Shown: positions 17,189-26,266, counted from the first letter of the stretch. The stretch is DNA of 64,000 nucleotides from AC-56 sp963702195 (GCA_963702195.1 OY969725.1:1364001-1428000), one strand, 5' to 3'. Notes: a model not told the origin generated them from the sequence alone. Made by a program: numbers and translations.

Positions 17189-17475
17189 AGGTCGTCCTCT
17201 ACGTGCGCGAGGGCTGCCACCTGTGCGACGAGGCGCGGGAGAGGATCCTCTCGCTGCGGGATTCGAGCGGCGGGTTCGAGCTGAGGGAGATCGAGATCGA
17301 GACGGACGACGATCTGCACGCGCGGTTTCTGGAGCGCATCCCCGTGGTGGAGGTGGACGGGCGGATCGTCGCGGAGCTGGACATCGACCTCGCCGCGCTC
17401 GACGCTGCGCTCGGCGGGCGCCGGACCGGTACTGTCCGGCCCATGAGGTGCGAAGCTGGGTCGCAGCAGCCATGA
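17185..17475 (+). CDS. Glutaredoxin-like protein (DUF836 type)
   Basis: A 96-residue thioredoxin-fold protein. It starts VVLYVREGCHLCDEARERI, with the redox pair CHLC at about residues 11-14, and has RIPVVEVDGRIVAE, the cis-Pro strand. This is the DUF836 glutaredoxin type commonly found next to rex in Actinobacteria. It may act as a thiol reductase for mycothiol- or gamma-glutamylcysteine-linked disulfides; partner unknown. GTG at 17185 and stop at 17475 overlap tsaD and rex respectively by four bases. Confidence 0.88.
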   Translation: MKVVLYVREGCHLCDEARERILSLRDSSGGFELREIEIETDDDLHARFLERIPVVEVDGRIVAELDIDLAALDAALGGRRTGTVRPMRCEAGSQQP

Positions 17476-18143
17476 GCGAGGACGCCGTGGCGGACATACC
17501 CCCGACAGAGCTGTCGCTCGGCGACGGCGAGCGCCTTTCGCTGGGTGTGGCGGCGCGGCTATCGCGCTATCTCCAGGTCCTGATCCAGGCGCGAAAGATG
17601 GGCAAGGAGACGATCTCCTCCCAGGAGCTGGCCGAGTACACCCACATCAACTCGACCCAGATCCGGCGCGATCTCTCGGGGTTTGGAAAGTTCGGCAAGC
17701 GGGGCGTCGGCTATCGCGTCGACTCGCTGGTGGAGGAGATTCGCCGCATCCTGCGGAGCTCGGGCAAGCACAACATCGTCCTCTTCGGCGCCGGCAACCT
17801 GGGCCAGGCGATCGCGAGCTCGGACATCTTCGCCGACCACGGCTTCCAGATCGTCTCGATATTCGACGTCGATCCGAAGCTGGTCGGAAAGCAGTTCGGG
17901 GAGGTGGAGGTCCACGACGTGGCCGACCTCTCCAGCGTGGTCGAGGAGCAGGACGTGGTGGTCGGGGTGCTGGCGGTCCCGTCGGCCGCCGCCCAGGACG
18001 TCGCCGACCGGCTGGTCGACGCCGGCGTGAAGATCGTCTTCAACTACTCCGAGCAGCTCCTCCAGGTGCCGCCGGACGTGACCGTCCACACCTCGAGCCC
18101 CGCGGTCGACCTGCTCTACGCGCTGTACTTCTACCTCACGTAA
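17472..18143 (+). CDS. rex: Redox-sensing transcriptional repressor Rex
   Basis: NADH/NAD+-sensing repressor. The 223-residue protein has an N-terminal winged helix (about 18-80, with SRYLQVLIQARKMGKETISS and STQIRRDLSGFGKFGKRGVG), a Rossmann domain starting NIVLFGAGNLGQAIA at about 98, and the domain-swapped C-terminal helix ending VDLLYALYFYLT. All Rex landmarks are present. The ATG overlaps the glutaredoxin stop. I see no clear Rex operator (TTGTGAA-N4-TTCACAA type) directly upstream because the gene is inside an overlapped run; its regulon here is unknown. Confidence 0.95.
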   Translation: MSEDAVADIPPTELSLGDGERLSLGVAARLSRYLQVLIQARKMGKETISSQELAEYTHINSTQIRRDLSGFGKFGKRGVGYRVDSLVEEIRRILRSSGKHNIVLFGAGNLGQAIASSDIFADHGFQIVSIFDVDPKLVGKQFGEVEVHDVADLSSVVEEQDVVVGVLAVPSAAAQDVADRLVDAGVKIVFNYSEQLLQVPPDVTVHTSSPAVDLLYALYFYLT

Positions 18144-18150
18144 TACGCCT

Positions 18151-19320
18151 ATGAGCGCGACGGATGACGCGCACCTGGACATGGGGCTGGCCCGCGAGCG
18201 GTTCGAGGCCTCGACCGACTTCACGCTGGCGATCGAGGAGGAGTTCGCGCTCGTCGACCCCGAGACGCTGGAGCTCGTCAACCGGTTCGAGGAGCTTCAT
18301 GCGGCATGCCAGCGCGACGAGCTGCTGGCCAAGGCGGCGGTCGGGGAGCTGATCTCGTCCGAGATCGAGATCCGGTCCGGGAAGTCGGAGAGCTTCAAGG
18401 AGGCCGCCGGCCGCCAGAGCGAACGCCGCGACCGGCTGTTCACCACGGCCCGCGAGCTGGGCATCGCCCTGGCGGCGACGGGAACGCATCCGTGGGCGAG
18501 CTACCTGGACCAGCAGATCATCGACACGCCGCACTACCGGCGCCTCCGCGACGAGCTGCGCTGGGTTGCGCAGCGCAACAACACCTGGAGCCTTCACGTC
18601 CACTTGGGAGTCCGCGGCGCCGACCGCGCGGTGGCCGTCTGCGACCACCTGCGCGGGGTGCTCCCGCAGCTCCTCGCCCTGTCCGCGAACTCGCCGTTTC
18701 TCGACGGGCGGGCCACCGGCCTCCACACGATCAGGACCGAGATCTTCACTCGCACGTTCCCGCGTTGCGGGGTACACGAGCCGTTCGGCGATTGGGACGC
18801 CTACGCGGACTTCGTCGACCTTCTGGTTCGCACCGGGTCCATCGTGGAGGCGACCCAGCTCTGGTGGAGCGTGCGCCCGCACCACGCCTTCGGCACCGTC
18901 GAGCTCCGGATCTGCGACGCGCAGGCGCGCGGCAGCGAGTCGTTCGCGCTCGCGGGGCTGATGGCCGCGTGCATCGCCCAGACGGCGCTCGACTACGACG
19001 ACGGCCGCCTCTCCACGCCGCTCCGGCAGCGCGAGATCGAGGAGAACCTCTGGCGCGCGATCCGGCACGGCATGGACGGTCGGATGATCGACTACGAGCG
19101 CCGGGAGGAGATCCCGACCCGCGAGGCGGTCGAGCGCCTCGTCGCGTGGACGGCTCCGGTTCGCGAGACTCTCGGCATCGACCTTTCGATTCCGGAGACG
19201 AACGGTGCGCAGCGCGCGTACCGTGCACTGGCGAACGGAGCGTCGATCCGCGAGATCTTCAACGATTCCGTCGCTGAGACAGAGCGCACCTACGCACCCG
19301 AGGGGGTATCGACGGCATGA
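18151..19320 (+). CDS. Glutamate-cysteine ligase family 2 (YbdK type carboxylate-amine ligase)
   Basis: GCS2-family ATP-dependent ligase, 389 residues, expected to form gamma-glutamylcysteine or a related gamma-glutamyl amide. Seen: FTLAIEEEFALVDPET near residue 23, ELISSEIEIRSG, ATGTHPWASY, NNTWSLHVHLGVRGADRA, SANSPFLDGRATGLHTIRTE and the late RICDAQ. Seven bases separate it from rex, so it is probably co-transcribed with rex and the glutaredoxin. Actinobacteria use mycothiol rather than glutathione; YbdK-type enzymes have weak GCL activity and their product here cannot be told. Confidence 0.9.
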   Translation: MSATDDAHLDMGLARERFEASTDFTLAIEEEFALVDPETLELVNRFEELHAACQRDELLAKAAVGELISSEIEIRSGKSESFKEAAGRQSERRDRLFTTARELGIALAATGTHPWASYLDQQIIDTPHYRRLRDELRWVAQRNNTWSLHVHLGVRGADRAVAVCDHLRGVLPQLLALSANSPFLDGRATGLHTIRTEIFTRTFPRCGVHEPFGDWDAYADFVDLLVRTGSIVEATQLWWSVRPHHAFGTVELRICDAQARGSESFALAGLMAACIAQTALDYDDGRLSTPLRQREIEENLWRAIRHGMDGRMIDYERREEIPTREAVERLVAWTAPVRETLGIDLSIPETNGAQRAYRALANGASIREIFNDSVAETERTYAPEGVSTA

Positions 19321-19754
19321 ACGCAGAGGAGGGCCAGGTCCCAGAGGGACAGCCGGCGGCCGGGCAGGCACAGCCGAGCGAGGAGGAGATGCGGCAGCGC
19401 GTCGAGGAGCAGCTCCGCAAGGTCCGCGTCCAGGACCTGCTCCTCGAGAGCGTGGTCAGCGTGCTGAACCTCGCGGCGCGGCGAATCGCGAAGGAGGACG
19501 AGCAGGACCTGGAGCAGGGGCGGATCGGGATCGACGCCGTGCGGGCGGTCGTCGACCTGCTGGACCCCGAGCCGGCTGCACAGGTACGGAGCGCGCTCTC
19601 GGAGGTGCAGATGCTCTACGCGAAGCACGCCGGCGACGGCGGCGAGCCCCCCCAGGAGGGAGGCTCGCAGGCGCCGGACGGAGGCCAGCCGCCGCCGCCA
19701 GGTGCCGGGTCCCAGGGCGGTCCTTCGAAGCTCTGGACCCCCGGCCGGGACTGA
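19317..19754 (+). CDS. DUF1844-like small helical protein
   Basis: Acidic 145-residue protein with no signal peptide or membrane helix. The centre (about 25-105) is helical: EEEMRQRVEEQLRKVRVQDL, then a conserved-looking SVVSVLNLAARRI and the segment ending VRSALSEVQMLYAK, which resembles DUF1844. N- and C-termini are low-complexity (Gly, Pro, Gln). The ATG overlaps the ligase stop (ATGA), so it is the last gene of the run starting at 13726. No function is known for the family; the assignment is by eye. Confidence 0.7.
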   Translation: MNAEEGQVPEGQPAAGQAQPSEEEMRQRVEEQLRKVRVQDLLLESVVSVLNLAARRIAKEDEQDLEQGRIGIDAVRAVVDLLDPEPAAQVRSALSEVQMLYAKHAGDGGEPPQEGGSQAPDGGQPPPPGAGSQGGPSKLWTPGRD

Positions 19755-19916
19755 GCACCTCGCGGACCTGGGGGCGATGGTCATCCCTGCGTCCACTATG
19801 CTCCCCGCGCTTCGGCGGGCCTATGTCGGCCTGCCCTGACCCACCGAACCAGCAACACCAGCCAGTTTCGGGGCTAAGGCCCCTCACCCACACACACCCC
19901 AACGGAGGACGAAGAC

Positions 19917-21980
19917 TTGACGAAGTTCCTGACCGATTACGGCGTCGTCATCGCGCTGGTCTGTGCCGGCGCAGCGGTGGTCTACGGCGCCGTCATCACC
20001 CGGCGCCTGCTGGCTCGCCCGGCGGGCAACGAGCGCATGCGCGAGATCTCCGGCGCCGTACAGGAGGGCGCGAAGGCATACCTCACGCGCCAGTACACGA
20101 TCATCGCGGGCGTAGCCATCATCCTGGCGATCCTGCTGATCGTGCTCCGGAACGTGGACACCGCGATCGGCTTCGTGATCGGCGGCGCGCTCTCGGGGGC
20201 GGCCGGATTCATCGGCATGAACCTCTCGGTACGCGCCAACTCACGCGTCGCCGAGGCGGCGCGCGGTGGGATCCCGCCCGCTCTCGACGTCGCGTTCAAG
20301 GGCGGCTCGGTCACCGGGCTCCTTGTGGTGGGCCTCGCCCTGCTCGGCGTCGCCGGCTACTTCGGGGTGCTGATCCTCACCGGCCAGAGCGACAAGGACG
20401 CGGTGGACGCTCTCGTCGGGCTCGGGTTCGGCGGCTCGCTGATCTCGGTCTTCGCCCGTCTGGGGGGCGGCATCTTCACCAAGGCCGCCGATGTCGGCGC
20501 CGACCTGGTCGGCAAGGTCGAGGCCGGCATTCCGGAGGACGACCCGCGCAACCCCGCCGTGATCGCGGACAACGTGGGCGACAACGTCGGCGACTGCGCC
20601 GGCATGGCGGCGGACCTCTTCGAGACCTACGCGGTCACATCAGTGGCGGTGATGCTGCTGGGGGTCCTGACCTTCTCGGAGGCGCGGGAGGTCGCAATCT
20701 TCCCGCTGGTGATGGGCGCCGTTGCGATCCTGGCGTCGATCGTCGGCGCACTTTCCGTGCGAACCCGCAGCGGCAACGTCGAGGCGGCGCTGTACCGAGG
20801 GCTCGCCGTCTCCGGGTTGCTGTCGGCGGCCGCGTTCTACCCGATCACCAAGTGGCTCATGGGGGACATCACCTTCAAGGCGGCGAACCTGAACAGCGCC
20901 CCGACCTCCACGGATCTCTGGCTGTGCGCGCTCATCGGGATCGCAGTCACCGCGGGACTCTTCGTCATCACCGACTACTACACGTCGACCCGGTTCCGCC
21001 CCGTGAAGACCATCTCCAGGGCGTCGGTAACCGGCCATGCGACCAACATCATTCAGGGGCTCGCTCAGGGACTTCAGTCCACTGCGCTCCCGGCGATCCT
21101 GCTCGCGCTGGCAATCCTGGGCGCAAACCAGCTCGCCGGGATCTACGGCATCGGCGTCGCGGTCATGGCGCAGCTCTCGCTGACAGGCCTGATCGTCGCG
21201 CTGGACGCATTCGGCCCGATCACCGACAACGCCGGTGGCGTCGCCGAGATGGCCGACCTGCCGGAGGACGTGCGCAACGTCACCGATCCGCTCGATGCGG
21301 TCGGCAACACCACGAAGGCGGTGACCAAGGGGTATGCGATCGGCTCCGCCGCGCTTGCAGCCCTCGTGCTCTTCACGGCGTTCCAGCAGGAGCTGCAGGA
21401 CAAGGCGGGCGCCGGGCACGTGCTCAACTTCAACCTCACGTCCCCGCCGATCCTGATCGGGCTGCTGATCGGCGGCATGATGGTCTACCTGTTCGCGGCG
21501 CTGGCGATCGAGGCGGTCGGACGCGCAGGCGGTCAGGTGGTCGAGGAGGTGCGTCGCCAGTTCCGGGAGAACCCGGGGATCATGGAGGGCACCGAGAGGC
21601 CGGAGTACGGCAAGACAGTGAGCATCGTCACCGCTGCCGCACAGCGCGAGATGATCGTGCCCTCGCTGATCGCGATCGTGGTCCCTCTGATCGTCGGCCT
21701 CATCAGTGCAGAGGCGCTGGGCGGGCTCTTGATCGGCGTGATCGTCGTCGGGCTGTTCATGGCGATCTCGATGACCGCCGGCGGCGGCGCGTGGGACAAC
21801 GCGAAGAAGTTGATCGAGGACGGCGCCTTCGGCGGCAAGGGCTCTGAGGCCCACGCCGCGGCGGTAACCGGCGACACGGTCGGTGACCCCTACAAGGACA
21901 CCGCCGGCCCCGCGATCAACCCGATGATCAAGGTCGCCAACATCGTCGCGATCCTGATCATCCCGATCGTGCACCTGTAG
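19917..21980 (+). CDS. hppA: Membrane-bound proton-translocating pyrophosphatase, K+-independent type
   Basis: Hydrolyses cytosolic pyrophosphate to pump protons. The 687-residue protein has about 16 membrane helices and the active-site block DDPRNPAVIADNVGDNVGD near residue 207 followed by CAGMAADLFETY, plus GGAWDNAKK and the C-terminal GDTVGDPYKDTAGPAINPM. The segment GNTTKAVTKG near residue 463 has Lys and Thr at the positions that separate K+-independent (Lys, Thr) from K+-dependent (Ala, Gly) enzymes. The TTG at 19917 follows GGAGG at 8-9 bases; upstream frame is noise. The 162-bp leader holds only a short GGGGC/GCCCC hairpin at about 19870. Confidence 0.97.
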   Translation: MTKFLTDYGVVIALVCAGAAVVYGAVITRRLLARPAGNERMREISGAVQEGAKAYLTRQYTIIAGVAIILAILLIVLRNVDTAIGFVIGGALSGAAGFIGMNLSVRANSRVAEAARGGIPPALDVAFKGGSVTGLLVVGLALLGVAGYFGVLILTGQSDKDAVDALVGLGFGGSLISVFARLGGGIFTKAADVGADLVGKVEAGIPEDDPRNPAVIADNVGDNVGDCAGMAADLFETYAVTSVAVMLLGVLTFSEAREVAIFPLVMGAVAILASIVGALSVRTRSGNVEAALYRGLAVSGLLSAAAFYPITKWLMGDITFKAANLNSAPTSTDLWLCALIGIAVTAGLFVITDYYTSTRFRPVKTISRASVTGHATNIIQGLAQGLQSTALPAILLALAILGANQLAGIYGIGVAVMAQLSLTGLIVALDAFGPITDNAGGVAEMADLPEDVRNVTDPLDAVGNTTKAVTKGYAIGSAALAALVLFTAFQQELQDKAGAGHVLNFNLTSPPILIGLLIGGMMVYLFAALAIEAVGRAGGQVVEEVRRQFRENPGIMEGTERPEYGKTVSIVTAAAQREMIVPSLIAIVVPLIVGLISAEALGGLLIGVIVVGLFMAISMTAGGGAWDNAKKLIEDGAFGGKGSEAHAAAVTGDTVGDPYKDTAGPAINPMIKVANIVAILIIPIVHL

Positions 21981-22020
21981 CCCCCGGCGACAACGGCCGC
22001 CGGGCCTATAGTCGCCAGAT

Positions 22021-23901
22021 ATGGCTGAGCGGCATCCACGCCACGAGACGCTGCGCCGTGTGCACGGCACCGGCGCGCTGTTCGCGGCCGCGTACGGGAA
22101 CGTCGGATCGTCGATCTACTACGCGCTCGGCGTCACGGCGGCGTTCGCCCTTGGGCTGACGCCGATCGCGTTCATCATCGCGGGGACGATCTTCGCCTTC
22201 ACCGCGGCCACCTACACAGAGGCGACGGTGATGTACCCGGAGGCCGGCGGGTCCTCCAGCTTCGCCCGCCACGCCTTCAACGAGCTCGCCTCGTTCGTGG
22301 CGGCCTGGGCGCAGATGCTCAACTACGTGATCACCGTCGCCATCTCGGCGTTCTTCGTGCCTCACTACCTGAGCGTCTTCTGGCCGTCGCTCGGACATGG
22401 TCCCGGCGACATCATCGGAGGGATCGTGATCGTCGCGCTGCTCGCGGCGCTGAACGTCAAGGGGACCCAGGAGTCCTCGCGGCTGAACCTGGTTCTGGCG
22501 ATCGGGGACCTGGCCACGCAGATAATCCTCGTCGGCATCGGCATCGCGCTGGTCCTGAGCCCGGACATCCTCGTCAACAACGTCCACCTGGGCGTCGCGC
22601 CTACGTGGGGCGACTTCGCGCTCGGCATCGCCGTCGGGATGATCGCCTACACCGGGATCGAGACGATCTCGAACATGTCCGAGGAGGCGCGCGACGCTCC
22701 ACGGACGATCCCGCGCGGAGTTGGGCTGACCGTGATCGCGGTCCTGATCCTGTACGTGCTGATCCCGATCGTGGCTCTGTCGGCGATGCCGGTGACGCAG
22801 AACGCCGCCGGCCACTACCACACGGTGCTCGGCACCAAGTTCGCCAGCGACCCGGTGCTTGGCATCGTCGAGAACCTGGGTCTGTCCGATGGCCTCACGC
22901 ACGCCCTCCGCTACTACGTCGGCGTGCTCGCGGCGGTGATCCTCGTCATCGCGACGAACGCGGGGCTGATCGGGGTGTCGCGCCTCACGTTCTCGATGGG
23001 CCAGCACCGCCAGCTGCCCGATCGGATCCGGCAGGTGCATCCGCGGTTTCACACGCCCTACATCGCGATCATCGCCTTCTCCGGGGTGGCGGCGCTCACG
23101 ATGCTGCCGGGCAAGACCGACTTCCTGGCGACGATGTACTCCTTCGGCGCGATGCTCTCGTTCACGATTGCGCACGTCGCGGTGATCCGGTTGCGTCAGC
23201 GACACCCCGGCCGGGAGCGATTGTGGAAGCCGCCCGGGAACTTCCGTGCGTTCGGGTTCGAGATCCCGATCACGGCGGTCCTCGGGGGGCTCGGGACGTT
23301 CGCGGCCTGGATCATCGTGATCGCGCTGCACACCACCACGGGGCTCGTGGGTGCCGGGTGGATGCTCCTCGGCGTGTTGCTCTACTGGGCGTACCGGCGC
23401 CGGCAGCAGCTGCCCCTGCGCGAGACGGTGAAGGTGGTGACGCCCGAACCGCTCGGCGTGGAGGAGGTCGAGTACAAGAGCGTGCTCGTGGTCTTCGAGA
23501 CCGGCTCCTTCTCGCAGGAGGCCGTCGCCACCGCCGCCCGTCTCGCCGCTCGGCGGCGGCGGGGAATCCACGTGTTCGCGATCGTGCCCGTTCCGACGCA
23601 TCTGCCGCTCGACGCGGCGCTCGAGGACGCCGAGGCGGAGGCGAACAGCGTGATCGAGCAGTCCAAGCTCATCGGCGGGCTCCGGGTCACCGGGCACATC
23701 GAGAGGGTGCGGCCGGGCCAGGAGGCCCGGGCGATCATCGAGGAGGCCCAGTCCATCAAGGCGGCGGCGGTGGTGATGCCGCTGCGCTACCGAAACGGCA
23801 AGCCGCTGTACGGCAAGACGCTCCAGACCGTGCTCGCGAAGCGGCCGACGCGCGTGATCGTCGCCGCCCAGCCGGGCGAGAAGCAGCCGGCGGCCGCCTG
23901 A
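22021..23901 (+). CDS. APC-superfamily permease fused to a universal stress (USP) domain, copy 1
   Basis: A 626-residue fusion. Residues ~15-465 hold about 12 membrane helices of the amino acid-polyamine-cation type, starting YGNVGSSIYYALGVTAAF and with YPEAGGSSSFARHAFN after TM2. Residues ~486-620 form a cytosolic USP-like domain (YKSVLVVFETGSFSQEAVAT at its start). This layout matches KimA-type potassium transporters and also some amino acid permeases. By eye, positions matching KimA K+ ligands read Asn rather than Asp in TM1 and TM3. Linked RCK genes 3.6 kb downstream favour an ion substrate. ATG start; no clear ribosome site. Confidence 0.85.
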   Translation: MAERHPRHETLRRVHGTGALFAAAYGNVGSSIYYALGVTAAFALGLTPIAFIIAGTIFAFTAATYTEATVMYPEAGGSSSFARHAFNELASFVAAWAQMLNYVITVAISAFFVPHYLSVFWPSLGHGPGDIIGGIVIVALLAALNVKGTQESSRLNLVLAIGDLATQIILVGIGIALVLSPDILVNNVHLGVAPTWGDFALGIAVGMIAYTGIETISNMSEEARDAPRTIPRGVGLTVIAVLILYVLIPIVALSAMPVTQNAAGHYHTVLGTKFASDPVLGIVENLGLSDGLTHALRYYVGVLAAVILVIATNAGLIGVSRLTFSMGQHRQLPDRIRQVHPRFHTPYIAIIAFSGVAALTMLPGKTDFLATMYSFGAMLSFTIAHVAVIRLRQRHPGRERLWKPPGNFRAFGFEIPITAVLGGLGTFAAWIIVIALHTTTGLVGAGWMLLGVLLYWAYRRRQQLPLRETVKVVTPEPLGVEEVEYKSVLVVFETGSFSQEAVATAARLAARRRRGIHVFAIVPVPTHLPLDAALEDAEAEANSVIEQSKLIGGLRVTGHIERVRPGQEARAIIEEAQSIKAAAVVMPLRYRNGKPLYGKTLQTVLAKRPTRVIVAAQPGEKQPAAA

Positions 23902-23994
23902 GCGCTCCCCGCCCGAGCACTACGCACAATTGCGGCGGCTTTGCCGCCTTACCTGCCTCTGCGTCGGCAAAGTTGCCGCCTAGAATCACCCGCG

Positions 23995-24192
23995 ATGGCG
24001 GCGCCCCCCGATCAGCTCTACCGCGCGGTCACCCGGATCTTCTCGGTGGTCATCATCGGCTTCGGGCTCGTCATCCTGGTCGTGACGCTGGCCAACGGGG
24101 GTGGAATCGGAGCGGCCGGCCTGTGGCTCGGGCTTCTGTTCATCGGGATCGGGGTTGCCCGTCTCTACATCGCGCTGCGGTCGCGGAGTTGA
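23995..24192 (+). CDS. Small two-helix membrane protein between the two permeases
   Basis: A 65-residue hydrophobic protein with two predicted membrane helices (IFSVVIIGFGLVILVVTLA and AGLWLGLLFIGIGVARLYIA) and a basic C-terminus. It is unrecognised. ATG at 23995; its stop overlaps the TTG of the second permease (TTGA), so the two are translated together. A small accessory subunit for the permease is a reasonable idea from this coupling, but it is only inference. Confidence 0.7.
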   Translation: MAAPPDQLYRAVTRIFSVVIIGFGLVILVVTLANGGGIGAAGLWLGLLFIGIGVARLYIALRSRS

Positions 24193-26201
24193 GCGAGGAC
24201 TCTCAACCGTCGAGTAGCGGCGACGGAGCGCCCCCGTCCGGAGGGCGCCGGTGGCGCCGCCGCCTGCCGCGCGTCAAGGTCGGCCCTGGGCCGCTGACCG
24301 GGCGCTTCCTCGGCGTCCCACTCCAGATCGCTGTCGCATACGCGGCGATCGGGTTCTCGCTGTACTTCTCGATCGGCGTCGTCGCCGGCTTCGGCCTCGG
24401 TCTCACGCCGTTCGTGTTCCTGGCCGCCGGCCTGCTGCTGGTGCTGTCGACGCTCACCTATGTCGAGGGCGCCGGGATGTTCGGAGAGCGCGGCGGCTCG
24501 TCCTCGTTCGCTCGCCACGCCTTCAACGAGCTGATCAGCTTCATCGCCGGCTGGGCGATCCTCATCGACTACATCATCATTGTCGCGTTCGCGGCGGTCT
24601 CGGTGGCTCATTACATCGGGCCGATCTGGGGCGGGTTCACCCACGGGTGGGCGGAGATCCTCGTCGCCGGGGGGGTCATCGCACTCGCCGCGGCAATCAA
24701 CATCGGGGGCTTCACGAGGTACGTGCGTCAGCGCCCGCTGATCCTGATCGCGCTCGCCGACGTGGCGCTCCAGATCGTGGTGATCGTGACCGGGGCGATC
24801 GTCGCGTTCCACCCCGATCGCCTGACCGCTCACATCGACCTGTTCACCACGCCGTCGGTGAGGCACCTCGTCGAGGCGCTCGCGGTCGCCACGCTCGCGT
24901 TCGCGGGGGTTGAGGCGGCGTCGGACCTGGCGCCGGACTTCAGCTGGCGGCGCCGAGACCTACGGCGTGTTGTCGGCGCGAGCGCGATGCTGGTGCCGGT
25001 CATCTACGCGGGGATGGCGGCGATCGCACTGATGGCGGTGCCCGTGGTCGAGACGGCGAACGGCCCGCGGACGGCGCTGGGAGCGAAATACATCGAGGAG
25101 CCGATCCTGGGGGTCGTCCAGAGCTACGACCCGCACTGGCTTTCGGTGCTGCTTCAGATCGGGGTGGTGGCGATCGCCCCGCTCGTCCTCACATGGGCGG
25201 CTGCGACGTCGATGCTCGGCCTCTCACGCCACGTGTACGCGCTGGCGACCAACCGGCAGGTGCCGAGCTGGCTGGGCAAGCTCAGCCCTCGGTCCACCCC
25301 CTACATCGCGATCGTGATCGCGGCGCTGATCGCCTTCGGGTTGGCATTGCCCGCGGACGTCTCACTGCTGGCGGAGATCTACGCGTTCGGGGTGACGCTC
25401 GCGATCACGATCGCGCACATCTCGATTCTGTGGCTGCGCTGGAAGAATCCGAGCAAGGATCGGCCGTACCGGATTCCGCTCAACGTCCCGTTTCGAGGAA
25501 AGGCGATCCCGCTGCCGGCGGTGCTCGGGGCGGTGCTCATGTCGCTTCTCTGGCTGGCCGTGATCGTGTTCCACGCCCGCGCGCGGTGGGTTGGCGGCGG
25601 GTGGATGGTGTTCGGCCTGATCTCGTACGTGATCTACCGCAAGTACGTGGAGGGCGTCACGCTGACGAAGCGGGTGTCGGTGCCGGAGCAGGCTCTGCGC
25701 AAGGAGGTGGGGGCGGCCGAGTACGGGAGCATCCTCGTGCCCGTCTTCGGGACCAAGCTCGACGACGACATCGTGGGCACCGCGGGGCGGCTGGCCGACG
25801 CGGCCGACGAGCCCGGCGAGGAGCGGCCGCGCCTGGACGTGATCTACGTGATGGAGCTCCCGCTGACGGTGCCGCTCGACGCGCCGCCGCCGCGCGATCG
25901 GGTGGAGGCGGCCAAGGCTGCGCTCCAGCGTGCCAAAGAGGTGGGGGAGGAGTACGAGTCGGTGGAGGTCGAGACCGAGATGGTCCCGGCGCGCAGCGTC
26001 GGGGCCGGGATCGTCGAGGAGGCTCGGCGCCGGGGTGTCGAGGTCATCGTCATGGGGGGCGAGCCGCCGAGCCGCATCAAGGGCGGCGCCGTGCTGGGCG
26101 GCCTCGGGGGCTCGCGGCCGGCGGAGGTGGGGGACGTGACGGAGTACGTGCTGAAGAAGGCGCCCTGCCCCGTGCTGGTGACCGCGCCACCCGGAGCGTA
26201 G
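24189..26201 (+). CDS. APC-superfamily permease fused to a USP domain, copy 2
   Basis: Paralogue of the permease at 22021, 670 residues. A polar, basic N-terminal extension (about 45 residues) is followed by about 12 membrane helices with FGERGGSSSFARHAFN after TM2 and LIDYIIIVAFAAVS in TM3. Residues ~514-670 form a USP-like domain (YGSILVPVFGTKLDDDIVGT; VIVMGGEPPS near the end). The TM3 Asp absent from copy 1 is present here. TTG at 24189 overlaps the small upstream gene; the frame is open far upstream only as a shadow of copy 1. With the TrkA genes that follow, potassium transport is the favoured but unproven role. Confidence 0.85.
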   Translation: MSEDSQPSSSGDGAPPSGGRRWRRRLPRVKVGPGPLTGRFLGVPLQIAVAYAAIGFSLYFSIGVVAGFGLGLTPFVFLAAGLLLVLSTLTYVEGAGMFGERGGSSSFARHAFNELISFIAGWAILIDYIIIVAFAAVSVAHYIGPIWGGFTHGWAEILVAGGVIALAAAINIGGFTRYVRQRPLILIALADVALQIVVIVTGAIVAFHPDRLTAHIDLFTTPSVRHLVEALAVATLAFAGVEAASDLAPDFSWRRRDLRRVVGASAMLVPVIYAGMAAIALMAVPVVETANGPRTALGAKYIEEPILGVVQSYDPHWLSVLLQIGVVAIAPLVLTWAAATSMLGLSRHVYALATNRQVPSWLGKLSPRSTPYIAIVIAALIAFGLALPADVSLLAEIYAFGVTLAITIAHISILWLRWKNPSKDRPYRIPLNVPFRGKAIPLPAVLGAVLMSLLWLAVIVFHARARWVGGGWMVFGLISYVIYRKYVEGVTLTKRVSVPEQALRKEVGAAEYGSILVPVFGTKLDDDIVGTAGRLADAADEPGEERPRLDVIYVMELPLTVPLDAPPPRDRVEAAKAALQRAKEVGEEYESVEVETEMVPARSVGAGIVEEARRRGVEVIVMGGEPPSRIKGGAVLGGLGGSRPAEVGDVTEYVLKKAPCPVLVTAPPGA

Positions 26202-26266
26202 CCGGCTCGCGGATGCGCCGATGAGGCGTCGCTGCGTAGGGCCTCCCGCTGGATAGCATCCAGAGT

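Noticed and set aside
19205..21847. Plus-strand open frame of 880 codons across the ligase, DUF1844-like and pyrophosphatase genes
   Set aside because: Arg/Gly/Pro-rich out-of-frame translation with no domain; the real genes lie in other frames.
23934..23948. GGCGGC-TTT-GCCGCC hairpin after permease copy 1
   Set aside because: Only a 6-bp stem and no T tract; too weak to call a terminator with confidence.
22605..24188. Upstream extension of the second permease (the frame is open to 22605)
   Set aside because: The extension is an out-of-frame shadow of permease copy 1; the TTG at 24189 with a 4-base overlap is the natural start.
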